Source of the DNA: Mangrovicoccus algicola
Lineage (GTDB): Bacteria; Pseudomonadota; Alphaproteobacteria; Rhodobacterales; Rhodobacteraceae
Length of the DNA: 63,525 nucleotides
Reading direction: 5' to 3'
NCBI RefSeq assembly: GCF_014903745.1
Contig: NZ_JACVXA010000016.1
Coordinates: forward strand, 1 to 63,525
Positions within the stretch are counted from its first letter, which is position 1, and every line of letters begins with the position of its first letter. Below are positions 1 to 9,644 of this stretch, in pieces. Position numbers and translations under genes: made by a program. Under the pieces are notes generated by a model. The model had not been told where the DNA came from. It saw nothing but the letters and a program-made list of their open reading frames with translations, and did not search any database.

Positions 1-1
1 C

Positions 2-640
2 GATTGGGCGGCCCTCCCGCCCGCCGATGCGGCCGCGCCGCTGGCCGTCGCGCTGGAGGGGACGGGCCTGCCGCCGGGGGCGGGGCTGCCCGCGGTGCCG
101 GGCCTGCCGGAGGCGGAATTCGCCCATGACGGACAGATCACCAAGGCGCCGATCCGCGCGCTGACCCTGGCGGCGCTGGCGCCGCGGCGGGGCGAGCTTC
201 TGTGGGATATCGGCGGCGGCTCGGGCTCGGTCTCGGTCGAGTTCTGCCTGGCGGGCGGGCGCGCCGTGACGATCGAGCCGCGCGCCGACCGGCTGGAGAC
301 CATCCGCGCCAATATCGAGGGGTTCGGCCTCGCCGGGCGGATGCAGGCGGTGGCGGGGCGCGCGCCGGAGGCGCTGGCCGGTCTGCCCGCCCCGGATGCG
401 GTCTTTGTCGGCGGCGGCGGCACGGCGGCGTGCCATGACGCGCTCTGGGCGATGCTGGCGCCGGGGACGCGGATCGTGGCCAATGCCGTGACGCTGGAGA
501 CCGAGGCCCTGCTGATCGCGCTGCAGGGCGCGCGGGGCGGGACCCTGATGCGCGCCGAGATCGCGCAGGCGGGGCCGCTGGGCGGGTTCCGCGGCTGGCA
601 GGCGGCGCGTCCGGTGCTGCAATGGAGCGTGGTGCGATGA
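2..640 (+). CDS. cobL: precorrin-6Y C5,15-methyltransferase (decarboxylating), C-terminal part
   Basis: This is the 3' end of a gene that starts before the window; the frame is open from base 2. The visible 212 residues are the CbiT-like half of CobL, which methylates C15 and decarboxylates the acetate side chain during cobalamin synthesis in the cytoplasm. The SAM-binding loop [13 protein letters not shown] is present, as is the typical lead-in [14 protein letters not shown] of the CbiT domain. The CbiE half must lie upstream. cobM follows after 25 nt with its own ribosome site (AAGGAAGG), so the three cob genes form one operon. The internal GTG at 95 is not a real start. Confidence 0.93.
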   Translation, partial: DWAALPPADAAAPLAVALEGTGLPPGAGLPAVPGLPEAEFAHDGQITKAPIRALTLAALAPRRGELLWDIGGGSGSVSVEFCLAGGRAVTIEPRADRLETIRANIEGFGLAGRMQAVAGRAPEALAGLPAPDAVFVGGGGTAACHDALWAMLAPGTRIVANAVTLETEALLIALQGARGGTLMRAEIAQAGPLGGFRGWQAARPVLQWSVVR

Positions 641-665
641 GCCCGCGTGCAAGGAAGGACGACAC

Positions 666-1454
666 ATGACGGTGCATTTCATTGGCGCAGGCCCCGGGGC
701 CGCGGATCTGCTGACGCTGCGCGGGCGCGACCTGATCGCCGCCTGCCCGGTCTGCCTCTATGCCGGCAGCCTGGTGCCCGAGGCGGTGCTGGCCCATTGC
801 CCGCCGGGCGCGCGGATCGTCAATACCGCGCCGATGAGCCTGGACGGGATCATCGAGGAGATCGCGCAGGCCCATGCCGCCGGGCAGGACGTGGCGCGGC
901 TGCATTCGGGGGACCTGTCGGTCTGGTCGGCGATGGGCGAACAGATGCGGCGGCTCAGGGCGCTGGACATCCCCGTGCAGGTGACGCCGGGCGTGCCCGC
1001 CTTCGCCGCCGCCGCCGCCCGCCTGGAGGCCGAGCTGACCCTGCCGGGCCTGGCGCAGTCGGTGGTCCTGACCCGGCTGTCGGGCCGCGCCAGCGCCATG
1101 CCGAAAGGAGAGAGCCTGGAGAATTTCGCCCGCACCGGCGCGGTCCTGGCGATCCACCTGTCGGTCCATGCGCTCGACCGCGTGGTTGCGGAGCTTCTGC
1201 CGCATTACGGCGCCGACTGCCCGGTGGCGGTGGTCTGGCGCGCGAGCTGGCCGGATGAGCGGGTGGTGCGCGCCACGCTGGGAACGGTGGAGGCCGAGGT
1301 CGGGGCCGAGCGCGGGCGCACCGCGCTGATCCTCGTGGGCCGCACGCTGGGCGCGGAGGAGTTCGACGACAGCCGCCTCTATGCCGGGGATTACGACCGC
1401 CGCTATCGCCCCGTCGGGGCCAGCCCGCGTTTCCCGGAGACCGGCGGGCAATGA
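666..1454 (+). CDS. cobM: precorrin-4 C11-methyltransferase
   Basis: The 262-residue protein belongs to the tetrapyrrole (corrin/porphyrin) methylase family and transfers a methyl group from SAM to C11 of precorrin-4. The family N-terminal glycine motif [14 protein letters not shown] is at residues 7-20, followed by VCLYAGSLV and the LHSGDLSVW block that is typical of CobM/CbiF. Length is normal. The ATG at 666 follows an AAGGAAGG ribosome site. The stop overlaps the start of cobF by 4 nt (ATGA), indicating translational coupling. Confidence 0.95.
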   Translation: MTVHFIGAGPGAADLLTLRGRDLIAACPVCLYAGSLVPEAVLAHCPPGARIVNTAPMSLDGIIEEIAQAHAAGQDVARLHSGDLSVWSAMGEQMRRLRALDIPVQVTPGVPAFAAAAARLEAELTLPGLAQSVVLTRLSGRASAMPKGESLENFARTGAVLAIHLSVHALDRVVAELLPHYGADCPVAVVWRASWPDERVVRATLGTVEAEVGAERGRTALILVGRTLGAEEFDDSRLYAGDYDRRYRPVGASPRFPETGGQ

Positions 1455-2230
1455 TCGAGCTGACGCTGATCGGCATCGGCACCGGCGATCCGGGCCACCT
1501 GACGCAGGCGGCGGTGGCGGCGATGAATGACGCCGACCTGATCCTGATCCCGCTGAAGGGGGCCGAGAAATCCGACCTGGCCGGGCTGCGCCGCCAGCTT
1601 TGCGATGCGGTGATCGCCGCGCCGGGGCCGCGCATCGCCGAGTTCCTTCTGCCGGTGCGCGATGCCGCGGCGCCGGATTACCGCGCCGGGGTCGAGGAGT
1701 GGCATGATGCCATCGCTGCCGCCTGGCTGGCCGAGATCCGCGCGCATCTGGACGGGGCGGGGCGGGTCGCGCTGCTGGTCTGGGGGGATCCGTCGCTTTA
1801 CGATTCCACGCTGCGCATCGCCGAACGGCTGGGCCGGGTTCTGCCGGTTGCCACCCGCGTCGTGCCGGGGATCACCGCGATCCAGGCGCTCTGCGCCGCC
1901 CATGCCATCCCGCTCAACGAGATCGGCGCGCCGGTGACGATCACCACGGGGCGGCGGCTGCGCGCGGGGGGCTGGCCCGCGGGCAGCGACCGGCTGGTCG
2001 TGATGCTGGATGGCGATTGCGCCTTTGCCGGTCTGGACCCCGACGGGGTGGAAATCTGGTGGGGCGCCTTCCTGGGGATGAAGGAACAGATCCTGCTCGC
2101 CGGACCGCTGGCGGAGGCGGGGCCCGATATCCTGGCCACCCGTCAGGCGGCGCGGGCGCGCCATGGCTGGATCATGGATATCTACCTGCTGCACCGGGCG
2201 CCGCGCCAGCGGGTCGATCCCGCGGCTTGA
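1451..2230 (+). CDS. cobF: precorrin-6A synthase (deacetylating)
   Basis: This 259-residue tetrapyrrole methylase has the start [19 protein letters not shown] and the long insertion with [14 protein letters not shown] that is characteristic of CobF. CobF methylates C1 with loss of the acetyl group in the aerobic cobalamin pathway. Having CobF together with CobL and CobM points to the oxygen-dependent route. Its start overlaps cobM by 4 nt. It is the last gene of the operon in this window; a non-coding stretch follows. Confidence 0.94.
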   Translation: MIELTLIGIGTGDPGHLTQAAVAAMNDADLILIPLKGAEKSDLAGLRRQLCDAVIAAPGPRIAEFLLPVRDAAAPDYRAGVEEWHDAIAAAWLAEIRAHLDGAGRVALLVWGDPSLYDSTLRIAERLGRVLPVATRVVPGITAIQALCAAHAIPLNEIGAPVTITTGRRLRAGGWPAGSDRLVVMLDGDCAFAGLDPDGVEIWWGAFLGMKEQILLAGPLAEAGPDILATRQAARARHGWIMDIYLLHRAPRQRVDPAA

Positions 2231-2701
2231 TGGCGCCGTCCGCACGCCGGAACGGAAGGACTCCCTGCGGGACAGGGTCGTCGCGGCAGCGCCACGCCCC
2301 CTCATGCCATGCGCGCGGCAATGCGGCGATCGCAGGCTGCGACCGCGGGGCCGGGCCGGAATCCGGGGATCGCCCTGAAGGCGGTCGCGCCGTGGCGCAA
2401 GCGTGTCCGGCATCAGCGCCCATGGGACATCTGAAGTGGTCTCGGAAAGGAAGGGGTCCGGCACGACGCGCCGGAAGACGGCCGGGCTGGCGCCGTCCGC
2501 CGGCCCGGGCGGCTCATGCGGCAGGATGCCATGCGCGCCCGTTCCGGGCCTCATGGCAGGCCGAAGGACGATGGCGGCGATCCGTCATTGCAGGCGATGC
2601 CTTTCATCGCGACTTCCGGGCGGGGGGGCCGAACCAGAAGTGGCTCGCGCATCTCGGCCGGGGGGTGTCTGCACCCCTGCGGTTCCGTCGGGCGGCCCGT
2701 G
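2231..2701. other. 471-nt stretch without a recognisable gene
   Basis: This lies between the convergent ends of cobF and a sulfatase gene. It is GC-rich and open in several frames, but I recognise no protein family, no cobalamin riboswitch signature and no clear hairpin followed by a T-run. It may be decayed coding DNA at the junction between the cobalamin operon and the accessory region. Confidence 0.4.
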
Positions 2702-4222
2702 TCACATGGGTGTCGGCTTGCCCTTCTCGTGGGCGGGGGTGGCGTGCGGATCTTTCAGGAAACCGCCCAGCCGCTTGCGGTAATCGGCGGCAAGATCGCC
2801 CCTGCCGGAGGATTCCAGCCTTTCGAGGTAGCGCTGAGGATCCGAATAGAGAACCGGGCCGCGTGTCAGGTTCTGCTGCATCTTGTCAGGCCGGGAGGTC
2901 GGCTGACCGGCATAGCGGAACCACCAGTCGGCGAGGGCGGCCTTCAGCGGTGCCGCGCGCTCGGGTTGCGCGGCCATGAGGTCCCGGGTCATGTGGGGAT
3001 CCTCCGCAAGGTCGTACAGCGCCTCCGGGTCGGCCTTGTAGGTGCCCGGATGCAGCGTGCGGATGTAGAGCAGATCGCCCTTGCGAACGGCCCGCTGAAA
3101 GGTGTGAACCCCCTGGCTGAGGATCAGGTGATCGCGCCCGTCGAACGCCTCGCCGCGCAGCACGGGCGCGAAGGATCTTCCGTGCCATCCCTCGGGCGTG
3201 GGCAGGCCGAGCAGGTCGCAGAGGGTCGGGCCGAGATCGAGGTGATAGAACAGGCCGTCATGGGCGCGCTTCGCCTCGGGCAGCCTGTCGGTGATGCCCG
3301 GCCAGTGCACGATCAGCGGCACCCGGGTGGTGGCCGGATGGGCATAGGCGTGCTCTCCGTAGATGCCATGTTCGCCGAAGGCCTCGCCATGGTCGGCGGT
3401 GAAGACGATGGCGGTGTCCTGCTCGATCCCCAGCTCCTTCACTTTCGCCAGGATGCGCCCGATGTGGTGATCGAGATAGGAGATCGCACCGTCATAGCCG
3501 TTGATCAACTTCTCGAAGTCGGCGCGGCTGGTGATCGCGTCGGGGGTGATCTCGGGGGTGGGGGAGGGGTCGCCATAGGCGCCGTGCAGATCCCTGGCCG
3601 TGGCCGCGCCGTACAGGTCCTGATGCCCGGCGATTGCCGCCTCGTCGGGCCATTCGGGCGCCGGTCCGCTGGCGGCGGCGCGGTCCGAAAGCGCCCTGTC
3701 GATCTGGTAGTCGCGATGCGCGTCCCAGAAGTTCAGCATCAGGAACCACTTGTCGTCCTTGCCGCGCCGGTCCAGCCAGCCAATCGCGGCATCGGCGACA
3801 TCGGCCGCATCCTCGTCGATGCCCAGGGACAGGCTGGGGCGCAGGAACTCCATGAAGTTGCCATGGAACCAGTAGGCCTGGTGCCGCTCGGCAAAGCAGG
3901 TCATGCCCACCGTGTGATAGCCGCCGGTACTGGCCAGGTGAAAGCCCAGGAACGGCGCATCGGCGTGCTGGCTGCGCGATTCCGTCAGGTAGAGATCGCC
4001 GTCATTGTCCTGGTGTCCGATCGCACCGGTGGCGATGCCGAACCGTTGGGTCGTCATGCCGGCGCGCGAGGGCACGCAAGGTGTATCGGAGCTGTGGTAT
4101 TCATCGAAGCGAACGCCCTTGTCGGCGATGGACTGGATGTTCGGTGTCAGCTTCCGCGCATAGCCGTAAGGCGAGGTGTGATCAGGCCGGAGGGAATCGA
4201 CGTCGATGTAGATGATGCGCAT
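2702..4222 (-). CDS. cytoplasmic sulfatase, Cys-type (formylglycine-dependent)
   Basis: This 506-residue type I sulfatase of the alkaline phosphatase superfamily hydrolyses sulfate esters. The sulfatase signature CVPSR is at residues 49-53; its Cys is the one converted to formylglycine. The N-terminal metal-binding YIDVDSLRPDH and the later FTADHGEAFGEHG block carry the expected metal ligands. I chose the ATG at 4222 rather than 4276 because the fold begins at MRIIYIDVDS and an AAGAGGT ribosome site lies just upstream. No signal peptide is visible, so it probably acts in the cytoplasm on imported substrate. It lies 118 nt downstream of the DeoR gene on the same strand. Exact substrate is unknown. 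Confidence 0.9.
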   Translation of the reverse strand: MRIIYIDVDSLRPDHTSPYGYARKLTPNIQSIADKGVRFDEYHSSDTPCVPSRAGMTTQRFGIATGAIGHQDNDGDLYLTESRSQHADAPFLGFHLASTGGYHTVGMTCFAERHQAYWFHGNFMEFLRPSLSLGIDEDAADVADAAIGWLDRRGKDDKWFLMLNFWDAHRDYQIDRALSDRAAASGPAPEWPDEAAIAGHQDLYGAATARDLHGAYGDPSPTPEITPDAITSRADFEKLINGYDGAISYLDHHIGRILAKVKELGIEQDTAIVFTADHGEAFGEHGIYGEHAYAHPATTRVPLIVHWPGITDRLPEAKRAHDGLFYHLDLGPTLCDLLGLPTPEGWHGRSFAPVLRGEAFDGRDHLILSQGVHTFQRAVRKGDLLYIRTLHPGTYKADPEALYDLAEDPHMTRDLMAAQPERAAPLKAALADWWFRYAGQPTSRPDKMQQNLTRGPVLYSDPQRYLERLESSGRGDLAADYRKRLGGFLKDPHATPAHEKGKPTPM

Positions 4223-4340
4223 TTGTACCTCTTGTTCCGGCCCGGCGATGGCGCCGGTAGTCACAAATACTTCCAAAAAACACCAAAATCAAACTATTTT
4301 TGTTGCTTTTCGGCTTTCCCTGCCGGGGTTCGTCCCGGTG

Positions 4341-5129
4341 TCAGGTGGCGATCACGACCTCCACCCCGAAACCGGCCAGAAGCGCCGCCATGTCCTGGGG
4401 CAGCGGGGCATCGGTGATCAGAACGTCTATGTCGTCGTAGCCCATGACCCGGACGGCGGAGGATTTTCCGACCTTCGAACTGTCGAGCATGAGCACGCGC
4501 GTCCTGGACTGTTCGGCGAGGGTCTTCTTGATCTCCGCGTCCTCGAAGGAATAATCGAACAGGCCGCTTTCGGTAATCCCGGCAACCGCCAGAAAGACCG
4601 TGTCGAAGCGGAACTTGCGCAGATATCCGATCGTCTGGGCGCCCACGGTCGAAGGATCGGCCCCGGCGATGCGCCCGCAGGGGGCGTAGATCTGCAACTG
4701 GTTCTTCGCAAGCAGGCGCTGGATCGGCAAGGAGGCGCAGACGATGTGGACCGATGTGTCGGAGATGAGCGAGGCCAGTTCGAAACAGGTGGTGCCGACG
4801 TCGATGGCGATGGTCGAGTGCGGCTCGATACGTCGCGCGGCGGCGGCCACGACGCGCTTTTTCTCGGCGCGGTTGCGGGTCGCGCGGTTCTCGACGCTCG
4901 GCTCGACCATCTCGACCACGCGGCTGCGCAGATCGTCGTTGGCATGCGCCCCGCCATGGGTGCGCACGACCTGGCCGTCGGCGCCCAGTTTGTCCATGTC
5001 TCGCCGGATCGTCATTTCGGACACGCCCAGCCGTTCGGCGATGTCGCTGACCGACGCGTGGCCTTTCGCCTCGACCTCTGCAAGGATGGTTTCCAGCCGG
5101 ACAGTGGCAGGTATGCGTTTCGTGGTCAT
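4341..5129 (-). CDS. DeoR/GlpR-family transcriptional regulator
   Basis: The 262-residue protein has an N-terminal DeoR winged helix (VSDIAERLGVSEMTIRRDM, about residues 28-46, followed by THGGA) and a C-terminal DeoRC sensor domain (IDVGTTCFELA, VFLAVAGI, LMLDSSKVG). DeoR-family sensors usually bind phosphorylated sugars, so it is the best candidate regulator of this cluster, whose kinase and phosphatase would make and remove such a phosphate. It lies between the sulfatase and the amidase/transporter genes on the same strand and has its own promoter-like sequence at 5161-5189. Confidence 0.92.
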   Translation of the reverse strand: MTTKRIPATVRLETILAEVEAKGHASVSDIAERLGVSEMTIRRDMDKLGADGQVVRTHGGAHANDDLRSRVVEMVEPSVENRATRNRAEKKRVVAAAARRIEPHSTIAIDVGTTCFELASLISDTSVHIVCASLPIQRLLAKNQLQIYAPCGRIAGADPSTVGAQTIGYLRKFRFDTVFLAVAGITESGLFDYSFEDAEIKKTLAEQSRTRVLMLDSSKVGKSSAVRVMGYDDIDVLITDAPLPQDMAALLAGFGVEVVIAT

Positions 5130-5160
5130 TGAGACAACCCAGAGTTACTTTCTTGCCGAG

Positions 5161-5189
5161 TATATACGCATTCTATCAAAATCGAACAA
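5161..5189 (-). promoter_or_regulatory. sigma-70-like promoter of the DeoR gene
   Basis: Read on the minus strand, TTGTTC (5184-5189) and TATATA (5161-5166) are separated by 17 nt, about 32 nt upstream of the DeoR start. The surrounding DNA is unusually AT-rich for this window. This supports separate transcription of DeoR and possibly the sulfatase behind it. Confidence 0.5.
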
Positions 5190-5226
5190 GAAACCTTGAT
5201 GAAATCAGGCTGGTTTTCGGGCTTTC

Positions 5227-6633
5227 TCATTCCGGGGGGCGGTGCTGCGCCCAGGGCGCCAGGCGTTCATAGGCGCGCGCGGCCTGCAGGACCAGGGCAT
5301 CGGCGTGGCGCGGCCCGACGATTTGCAAGCCGATCGGCAATCCCTCCTGCGAGACCCCCGCAGGAACGCTTGCGGCCGGATTGTGGAACAGGTTGAACGG
5401 AGAGCTGAAGGGCGCCCATTCCATCCAGTCCCAGGCGTGATCGGGATAGTCTTCGGGCAGCAGCCGCCCGTTGGTGACCGGCAGACAGGCCACCGCCGGC
5501 GTCAGCAGCAGATCGTGCCGAGCGAACCACGCGACAAGGCGCTGGTAGATCGGAAAGGCCCTCACCTTGTCGAACAGGAATTCGCCGGAGGTCTGCGTCA
5601 GCGCGCCGCGTGCGCAGGCGACAAGCGCCGCATCAAGCGCATCCAGCTGGTCGCCGAGGCGGTGGAACACGATGGCGGACATGATCGCCTGCCAGTTGCG
5701 CTTGGCAATCTCCATGGAGCCGGAGAGGTCGAGATCGGCCGGCACGACCTCGGCGCCGAGATCGCGGAACCGCTGTGCCGCCCTTTCGCAGGTGTCCCGC
5801 ACCTGCGGGTCGATCTTCGTCACGAAGCCCAGGTCCGCGCTCCAGCCGACGCGCAGCCCCGTCAGCGGCTTGTCGAGATCGCCGAGATATCCCGGCGCCG
5901 GCGCCTCCAGGGAATAGAGGTCGCGGTCATCGGGGCCGGAACAGGTTTCCATCATCAGCGCGGCATCGGCGACGCTGCGGGTCAGGGGGCCGTAATGGGT
6001 GTGCTGATTGGTGTTGGGCAGCATCAGCGGGATGCGCCCGTGCGACGGTTTCAGGCCGAAGATGCCGCAGAAGGACGCGGGAATGCGGATCGAGCCGGCA
6101 CCATCCGTGCCCGTCGCCAGGGGTGCCATGCCCGTCGCCACCGCGACGGCCGACCCGCCCGAACTTCCGCCGGGATTGCGGGTCCTGTCCCAGGGGTTGT
6201 GGGTCATGCCGTGCAGGCGGGACCAGGTCAGCCCCATCCAGGCCATGTCCGGCGTCGTGGTCTTGCCCAGCGGGATCGCCCCGGCCTTTTCCATCCGCTC
6301 GATGATCGGGGAGAAGCCCGTCGCGACATGCCCCGCGCTGGTCAGGGAGCCGACCGTGGTGACCTGTCCCTTGTAGTCGTCGGAATCCTTGATCGCGTAG
6401 GGCACGCCGTGGAGGGGGCCCCAGAATTCGCCGCGCATCTGGGCCTCTTCGGCCTTCCTGGCCTTTTGGCGGGCGATATCGAACATCGGCAGGCAGAAGG
6501 CGTTCAGCGCGCCATCCAGCTGTTCGATCCGCGAAATGCAGGCTTCGGTCACCTCGACGGGCGACAGCGTCCTGTCCCTCACCCGCGAGGCGATTTCCGT
6601 GGCGCTCATCCAGTGAAGCTCGGTCCCGCTCAT
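5227..6633 (-). CDS. amidase signature family hydrolase
   Basis: This 468-residue amidase signature enzyme has the full Ser-cisSer-Lys triad: Lys82 in PYAIKDSDD, Ser157 in GGSSGGSA and Ser181 in GTDGAGSIRIPAS. Such enzymes hydrolyse linear amides. It starts 3 nt after the stop of the ABC ATPase gene, so it is probably the last gene of the transporter operon. Its position next to sulfatases suggests removal of an acyl-amide from the imported compound, for example an N-acylated amino sugar; that is an inference. No signal peptide is visible. Confidence 0.92.
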   Translation of the reverse strand: MSGTELHWMSATEIASRVRDRTLSPVEVTEACISRIEQLDGALNAFCLPMFDIARQKARKAEEAQMRGEFWGPLHGVPYAIKDSDDYKGQVTTVGSLTSAGHVATGFSPIIERMEKAGAIPLGKTTTPDMAWMGLTWSRLHGMTHNPWDRTRNPGGSSGGSAVAVATGMAPLATGTDGAGSIRIPASFCGIFGLKPSHGRIPLMLPNTNQHTHYGPLTRSVADAALMMETCSGPDDRDLYSLEAPAPGYLGDLDKPLTGLRVGWSADLGFVTKIDPQVRDTCERAAQRFRDLGAEVVPADLDLSGSMEIAKRNWQAIMSAIVFHRLGDQLDALDAALVACARGALTQTSGEFLFDKVRAFPIYQRLVAWFARHDLLLTPAVACLPVTNGRLLPEDYPDHAWDWMEWAPFSSPFNLFHNPAASVPAGVSQEGLPIGLQIVGPRHADALVLQAARAYERLAPWAQHRPPE

Positions 6634-6636
6634 GGC

Positions 6637-7695
6637 TCAGAGCCTCTGGCCGGATTGCGCGTCGAACAGATGCACCGCGTCCAGCCGCAGGGACACGCCG
6701 ATTTCCTGGCCGGGGGCGAGGGACAGCCGCTGCTGCTGGGTGATCTGCACCTCCTGTCCGCCGATCGTCCCGCTCAGGATCGTTTCGTTCCCGGTCGGCT
6801 CGACCACGTCGATCTTCATCATCGTCATCGCGCCGGTTTCGACGATCGCGAAATGCTCTGGCCGGATCCCGTATTTCGCGGCCCGGCCGTTGTCGCCCGG
6901 CTTCGCGGCGGGCAGGGGCAGGGTGCTGCCGTCGGGAAGCCGGAAGTCGGCCCCGTCGATCACCCCTTCCAGAAGGTTGATGGCCGGAGAGCCGATGAAG
7001 GTTGCCACGAATTCATTGACCGGCGCGTCGTAGAGTTCGAGCGGGGCGCCGATCTGTTCGATATTGCCGCCGCGCATCACGACGATCCGGTCGGCCATGG
7101 TCATCGCCTCGATCTGGTCATGGGTGACATAGATCGAGGTCGCCCCCAGACGCTGATGCAGCGACTTGATCTCGGTCCGCATCCGGACGCGCAGCTTGGC
7201 GTCGAGGTTGGACAGGGGTTCGTCGAACAGGAACACCTTGGGGCGGCGCACGATGGCGCGGCCCATCGCGACGCGCTGCCGCTGGCCGCCGGACAGTTCG
7301 CGCGGAAAGCGTTCCAGGTAGTCCGTCAGGTTCAGCGTGGCCGCGGCCTGCCGGACGCGGGCGTCGATTTCATCGGCCGGAACCTTCGCCAGCTTGAGCG
7401 CGAAGCCCATATTCTGCGCCACCGTCATGTGCGGATAGAGCGCGTAGCTTTGGAACACCATGGCGATGTCGCGGTCGCGCGGCGCGATATCGTTGATCAC
7501 CTCCTCGTCGATGCTGACGGTCCCGCCCGAGACATCCTCGAGACCGGCGATCATGCGCAGAAGGGTCGACTTGCCGCATCCGGAGGGACCGACCAGCGCC
7601 ACGAATTCACGGTCCCCGATATCGATGTCGATGCCATGGATCACCTCGTGCAAGCCATAGTTCTTCTTGAGGTTTTCTACCGAAACGTTGGCCAT
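6637..7695 (-). CDS. CUT1-type sugar ABC transporter ATP-binding protein (UgpC/MalK-like)
   Basis: The 352-residue ATPase has Walker A GPSGCGKST, the signature LSGGQRQRVAMGRA, Walker B VFLFDEPLSNLDA and a C-terminal MalK-type OB-fold domain (YGIRPEHFAI). This architecture belongs to carbohydrate-uptake-1 systems. It follows the two permease genes with a 4-nt gap and precedes the amidase by 3 nt. It would energise import through the permeases at 7700-9537. Confidence 0.95.
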   Translation of the reverse strand: MANVSVENLKKNYGLHEVIHGIDIDIGDREFVALVGPSGCGKSTLLRMIAGLEDVSGGTVSIDEEVINDIAPRDRDIAMVFQSYALYPHMTVAQNMGFALKLAKVPADEIDARVRQAAATLNLTDYLERFPRELSGGQRQRVAMGRAIVRRPKVFLFDEPLSNLDAKLRVRMRTEIKSLHQRLGATSIYVTHDQIEAMTMADRIVVMRGGNIEQIGAPLELYDAPVNEFVATFIGSPAINLLEGVIDGADFRLPDGSTLPLPAAKPGDNGRAAKYGIRPEHFAIVETGAMTMMKIDVVEPTGNETILSGTIGGQEVQITQQQRLSLAPGQEIGVSLRLDAVHLFDAQSGQRL

Positions 7696-7699
7696 TCAA

Positions 7700-8587
7700 C
7701 TATCCTTTGACGGCGCCGGCCGTGAGGCCTTTGACAAGGTATTTCTGCAGCAGGAGCACCAGCAGCATGGTCGGGGCGAGGCCGATGAGGCAGATCGCCA
7801 TCATGACCGTGAAGAAGACGAACTGATCCGAGACCAGGCCCGCCAGGACGACCGGCAAGGTCATGAATTCCGGTTTGGAGGCGATGATCAGGGGGATCAT
7901 GAGTTCGTGCCAGGAGATGATGAAGATGATCACGCCGCAGGCGGCCAGGGCAGGGGTGGACAGCGGAACCACGATGCGCAGGTAGGATGCCAGGCGGGTG
8001 CAGCCGTCAAGGCGCGCGGATTCCTCAAGCTCCTTCGGAAAGGCCTGGAAATAGGGCACCAGGATGATGATCGCGTAGGGCAGAAGCAACCCGACCTCGG
8101 CCATGATGATGCCGGGCAGGGTGTTGAGCAGCCCGATCTGCCGCATCACCACGAACAGCGGCAGCATGAGCACGATCAGCGGCACCATGCGGCTGATCAC
8201 CGTCGCGTTCATCAGGTAGCCGGTCCAGCGCAGCTTCAGCCGCGTGACGGTCAGCGCCGTGAGCGTCGCCAGGACCAGGGTCAGGACGGTCACGCTGGAC
8301 GCCACCAGAACCGAGTTCAGAAAGGCGTTGCGGAACCAGGTCACGGAGTTCGGCAGATAGTCGATGCCCTGGAACGCCTGGCCCTTGTTCGTGCCGCCCG
8401 ACAGGATCAGGCGGAAGTTGTCCAGCGTGTATTCCGCAGGCAGCAGGGCCCATACATCCTCCTGCAGCGTGCGTTCGGATTGCAGAGAGCCGAGGACCAC
8501 GGGAACCAGCGGCAGGATCAGGAAACAGATCGCCAGAACGTTGGCAAGGTTCATGCCGAGGCGGTAGCGCCATGACATCCGGTTCAT
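7700..8587 (-). CDS. sugar ABC transporter permease, MalG/UgpE-like
   Basis: The 295-residue inner-membrane protein has six predicted membrane segments. The cytoplasmic EAA loop EESARLDGCTRLASYLRIV docks the ATPase. A long periplasmic loop after the first membrane segment is typical of MalG-type partners. It starts 2 nt after the first permease gene ends and lies upstream of the ATPase in one operon. Confidence 0.94.
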   Translation of the reverse strand: MNRMSWRYRLGMNLANVLAICFLILPLVPVVLGSLQSERTLQEDVWALLPAEYTLDNFRLILSGGTNKGQAFQGIDYLPNSVTWFRNAFLNSVLVASSVTVLTLVLATLTALTVTRLKLRWTGYLMNATVISRMVPLIVLMLPLFVVMRQIGLLNTLPGIIMAEVGLLLPYAIIILVPYFQAFPKELEESARLDGCTRLASYLRIVVPLSTPALAACGVIIFIISWHELMIPLIIASKPEFMTLPVVLAGLVSDQFVFFTVMMAICLIGLAPTMLLVLLLQKYLVKGLTAGAVKG

Positions 8588-8589
8588 GA

Positions 8590-9537
8590 TCAGTACTCCA
8601 CTTTCTTGTAGACGTAGCGGACGTATGCGATCGCGACGACGCCGACGATCAGCGCCAGCACATAGGCAGAGGCGGCGCCGACGCCGATGTCGAAGGGCGG
8701 GTTGAAGGAGGTCTTGTAGGTGTACCAGGCCGCGACCCAGGTATCGTTTCCGGGACCGCCCTGGGTGATCGCGAAGATCTCGTCGAAGACCATGAAGGCG
8801 AAGGTCGTCCGCAGGATCAGCGTGACCGCGAGGATGGGCCGCAGCAGGGGCAGGGTGATGTAGCGGAACTTCTCCCAGCGCGTGGCGCGGTCAAGCTCGG
8901 CCGCCTCGTAGAGGTGATCGGGGATGCCCTGAAGCGCGGCATGATAGAGCAGGATGTTGAAGGGCACCGTCCGCCAGACATAGGCGATGACGATCGCCAT
9001 GAACGCGGTCGAGGAATTGCCCAGCCAGATCACCTGTTGGTCGATCAGGCCCAGTTGGTAAAGTAGACGGTTGAGATAGCCGAACTGGGTGTTGAAGATG
9101 AAGGCCCAGAGAAAGCCGTTCACGATGGGGGGCACCGCCCATGGCACGAGGATCAGGAACTTGGTGACCCTGGACAGCTGGATCCGGTTCTCGTTGATGA
9201 CCAATGCGATCGCCAGCCCGATCACCACCTCCAGCAGAACGGAAACGACGACGAAGAGAATGGTGTTGCGCAGCGACTTCCAGAACACCGGGTCTCCGAA
9301 CAGCTCGATGTAATTGGCAAGCCCGCTGAAGGCATAGTCGCCCGAGCGAAGTTCACGCACGCCAACCTCGTGGAAGGACAGGTAGCCGGCGAAAAATATG
9401 GGATATGCGAGGATGAGAACAAAGCAGATCAGGGTCGGGACGTTCATCCCCAATGCCAACCAGGAGGGCGCCAGTTCCTTGCGGCGTCGCCTGGCGCTGT
9501 TGGTCTTGCCGATTGCAGTCTTCGACTGTCCTGTCAT
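8590..9537 (-). CDS. sugar ABC transporter permease, MalF/UgpA-like
   Basis: This permease of 315 residues has a basic cytoplasmic N-terminus (SARRRRKEL) followed by membrane segments beginning VPTLICFVLILAYPIFFAGY. The EAA loop is EAAELDRATRWEKFRYI. I start it at ATG 9537 (MTGQSKTA), the last Met before the conserved region; upstream residues do not look like a permease. It pairs with the following permease. It is separated from the binding-protein gene by 107 nt containing a hairpin. Confidence 0.93.
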   Translation of the reverse strand: MTGQSKTAIGKTNSARRRRKELAPSWLALGMNVPTLICFVLILAYPIFFAGYLSFHEVGVRELRSGDYAFSGLANYIELFGDPVFWKSLRNTILFVVVSVLLEVVIGLAIALVINENRIQLSRVTKFLILVPWAVPPIVNGFLWAFIFNTQFGYLNRLLYQLGLIDQQVIWLGNSSTAFMAIVIAYVWRTVPFNILLYHAALQGIPDHLYEAAELDRATRWEKFRYITLPLLRPILAVTLILRTTFAFMVFDEIFAITQGGPGNDTWVAAWYTYKTSFNPPFDIGVGAASAYVLALIVGVVAIAYVRYVYKKVEY

Positions 9538-9605
9538 GAAAAATGTCCAATATTTCTGAGGTTTCCCGGATTGAAGCGGCCGTGGTCGGGCACCCTTCTC
9601 CTGGT

Positions 9606-9628
9606 CCCGGCGCCGGGCCGGCACCGGG
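9606..9628 (-). promoter_or_regulatory. hairpin between binding-protein and permease genes
   Basis: In the minus-strand RNA the two 10-nt arms at 9606-9615 and 9619-9628 pair fully, with one G-U pair, around a 3-nt loop. There is no U-run after it. Such hairpins after a solute-binding-protein gene usually stabilise the upstream message or reduce read-through, so that more binding protein than permease is made. Confidence 0.5.
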
Positions 9629-9644
9629 TTTCTCGCATTCGGCC

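Noticed and set aside
2231-2701. Possible cobalamin riboswitch near the cob genes
   Set aside because: The gap lies downstream of cobF, not upstream of a gene, and no B12-box-like sequence was seen.
2516-4417. A 633-codon plus-strand open frame opposite the first sulfatase
   Set aside because: It is a shadow of the minus-strand gene, caused by high GC content; it has no family motif.
5242-7710. An 822-codon plus-strand open frame opposite the amidase and the ABC ATPase
   Set aside because: Composition is His/Asp/Arg/Gly-rich as in antisense frames, and the minus-strand genes carry clear catalytic motifs.
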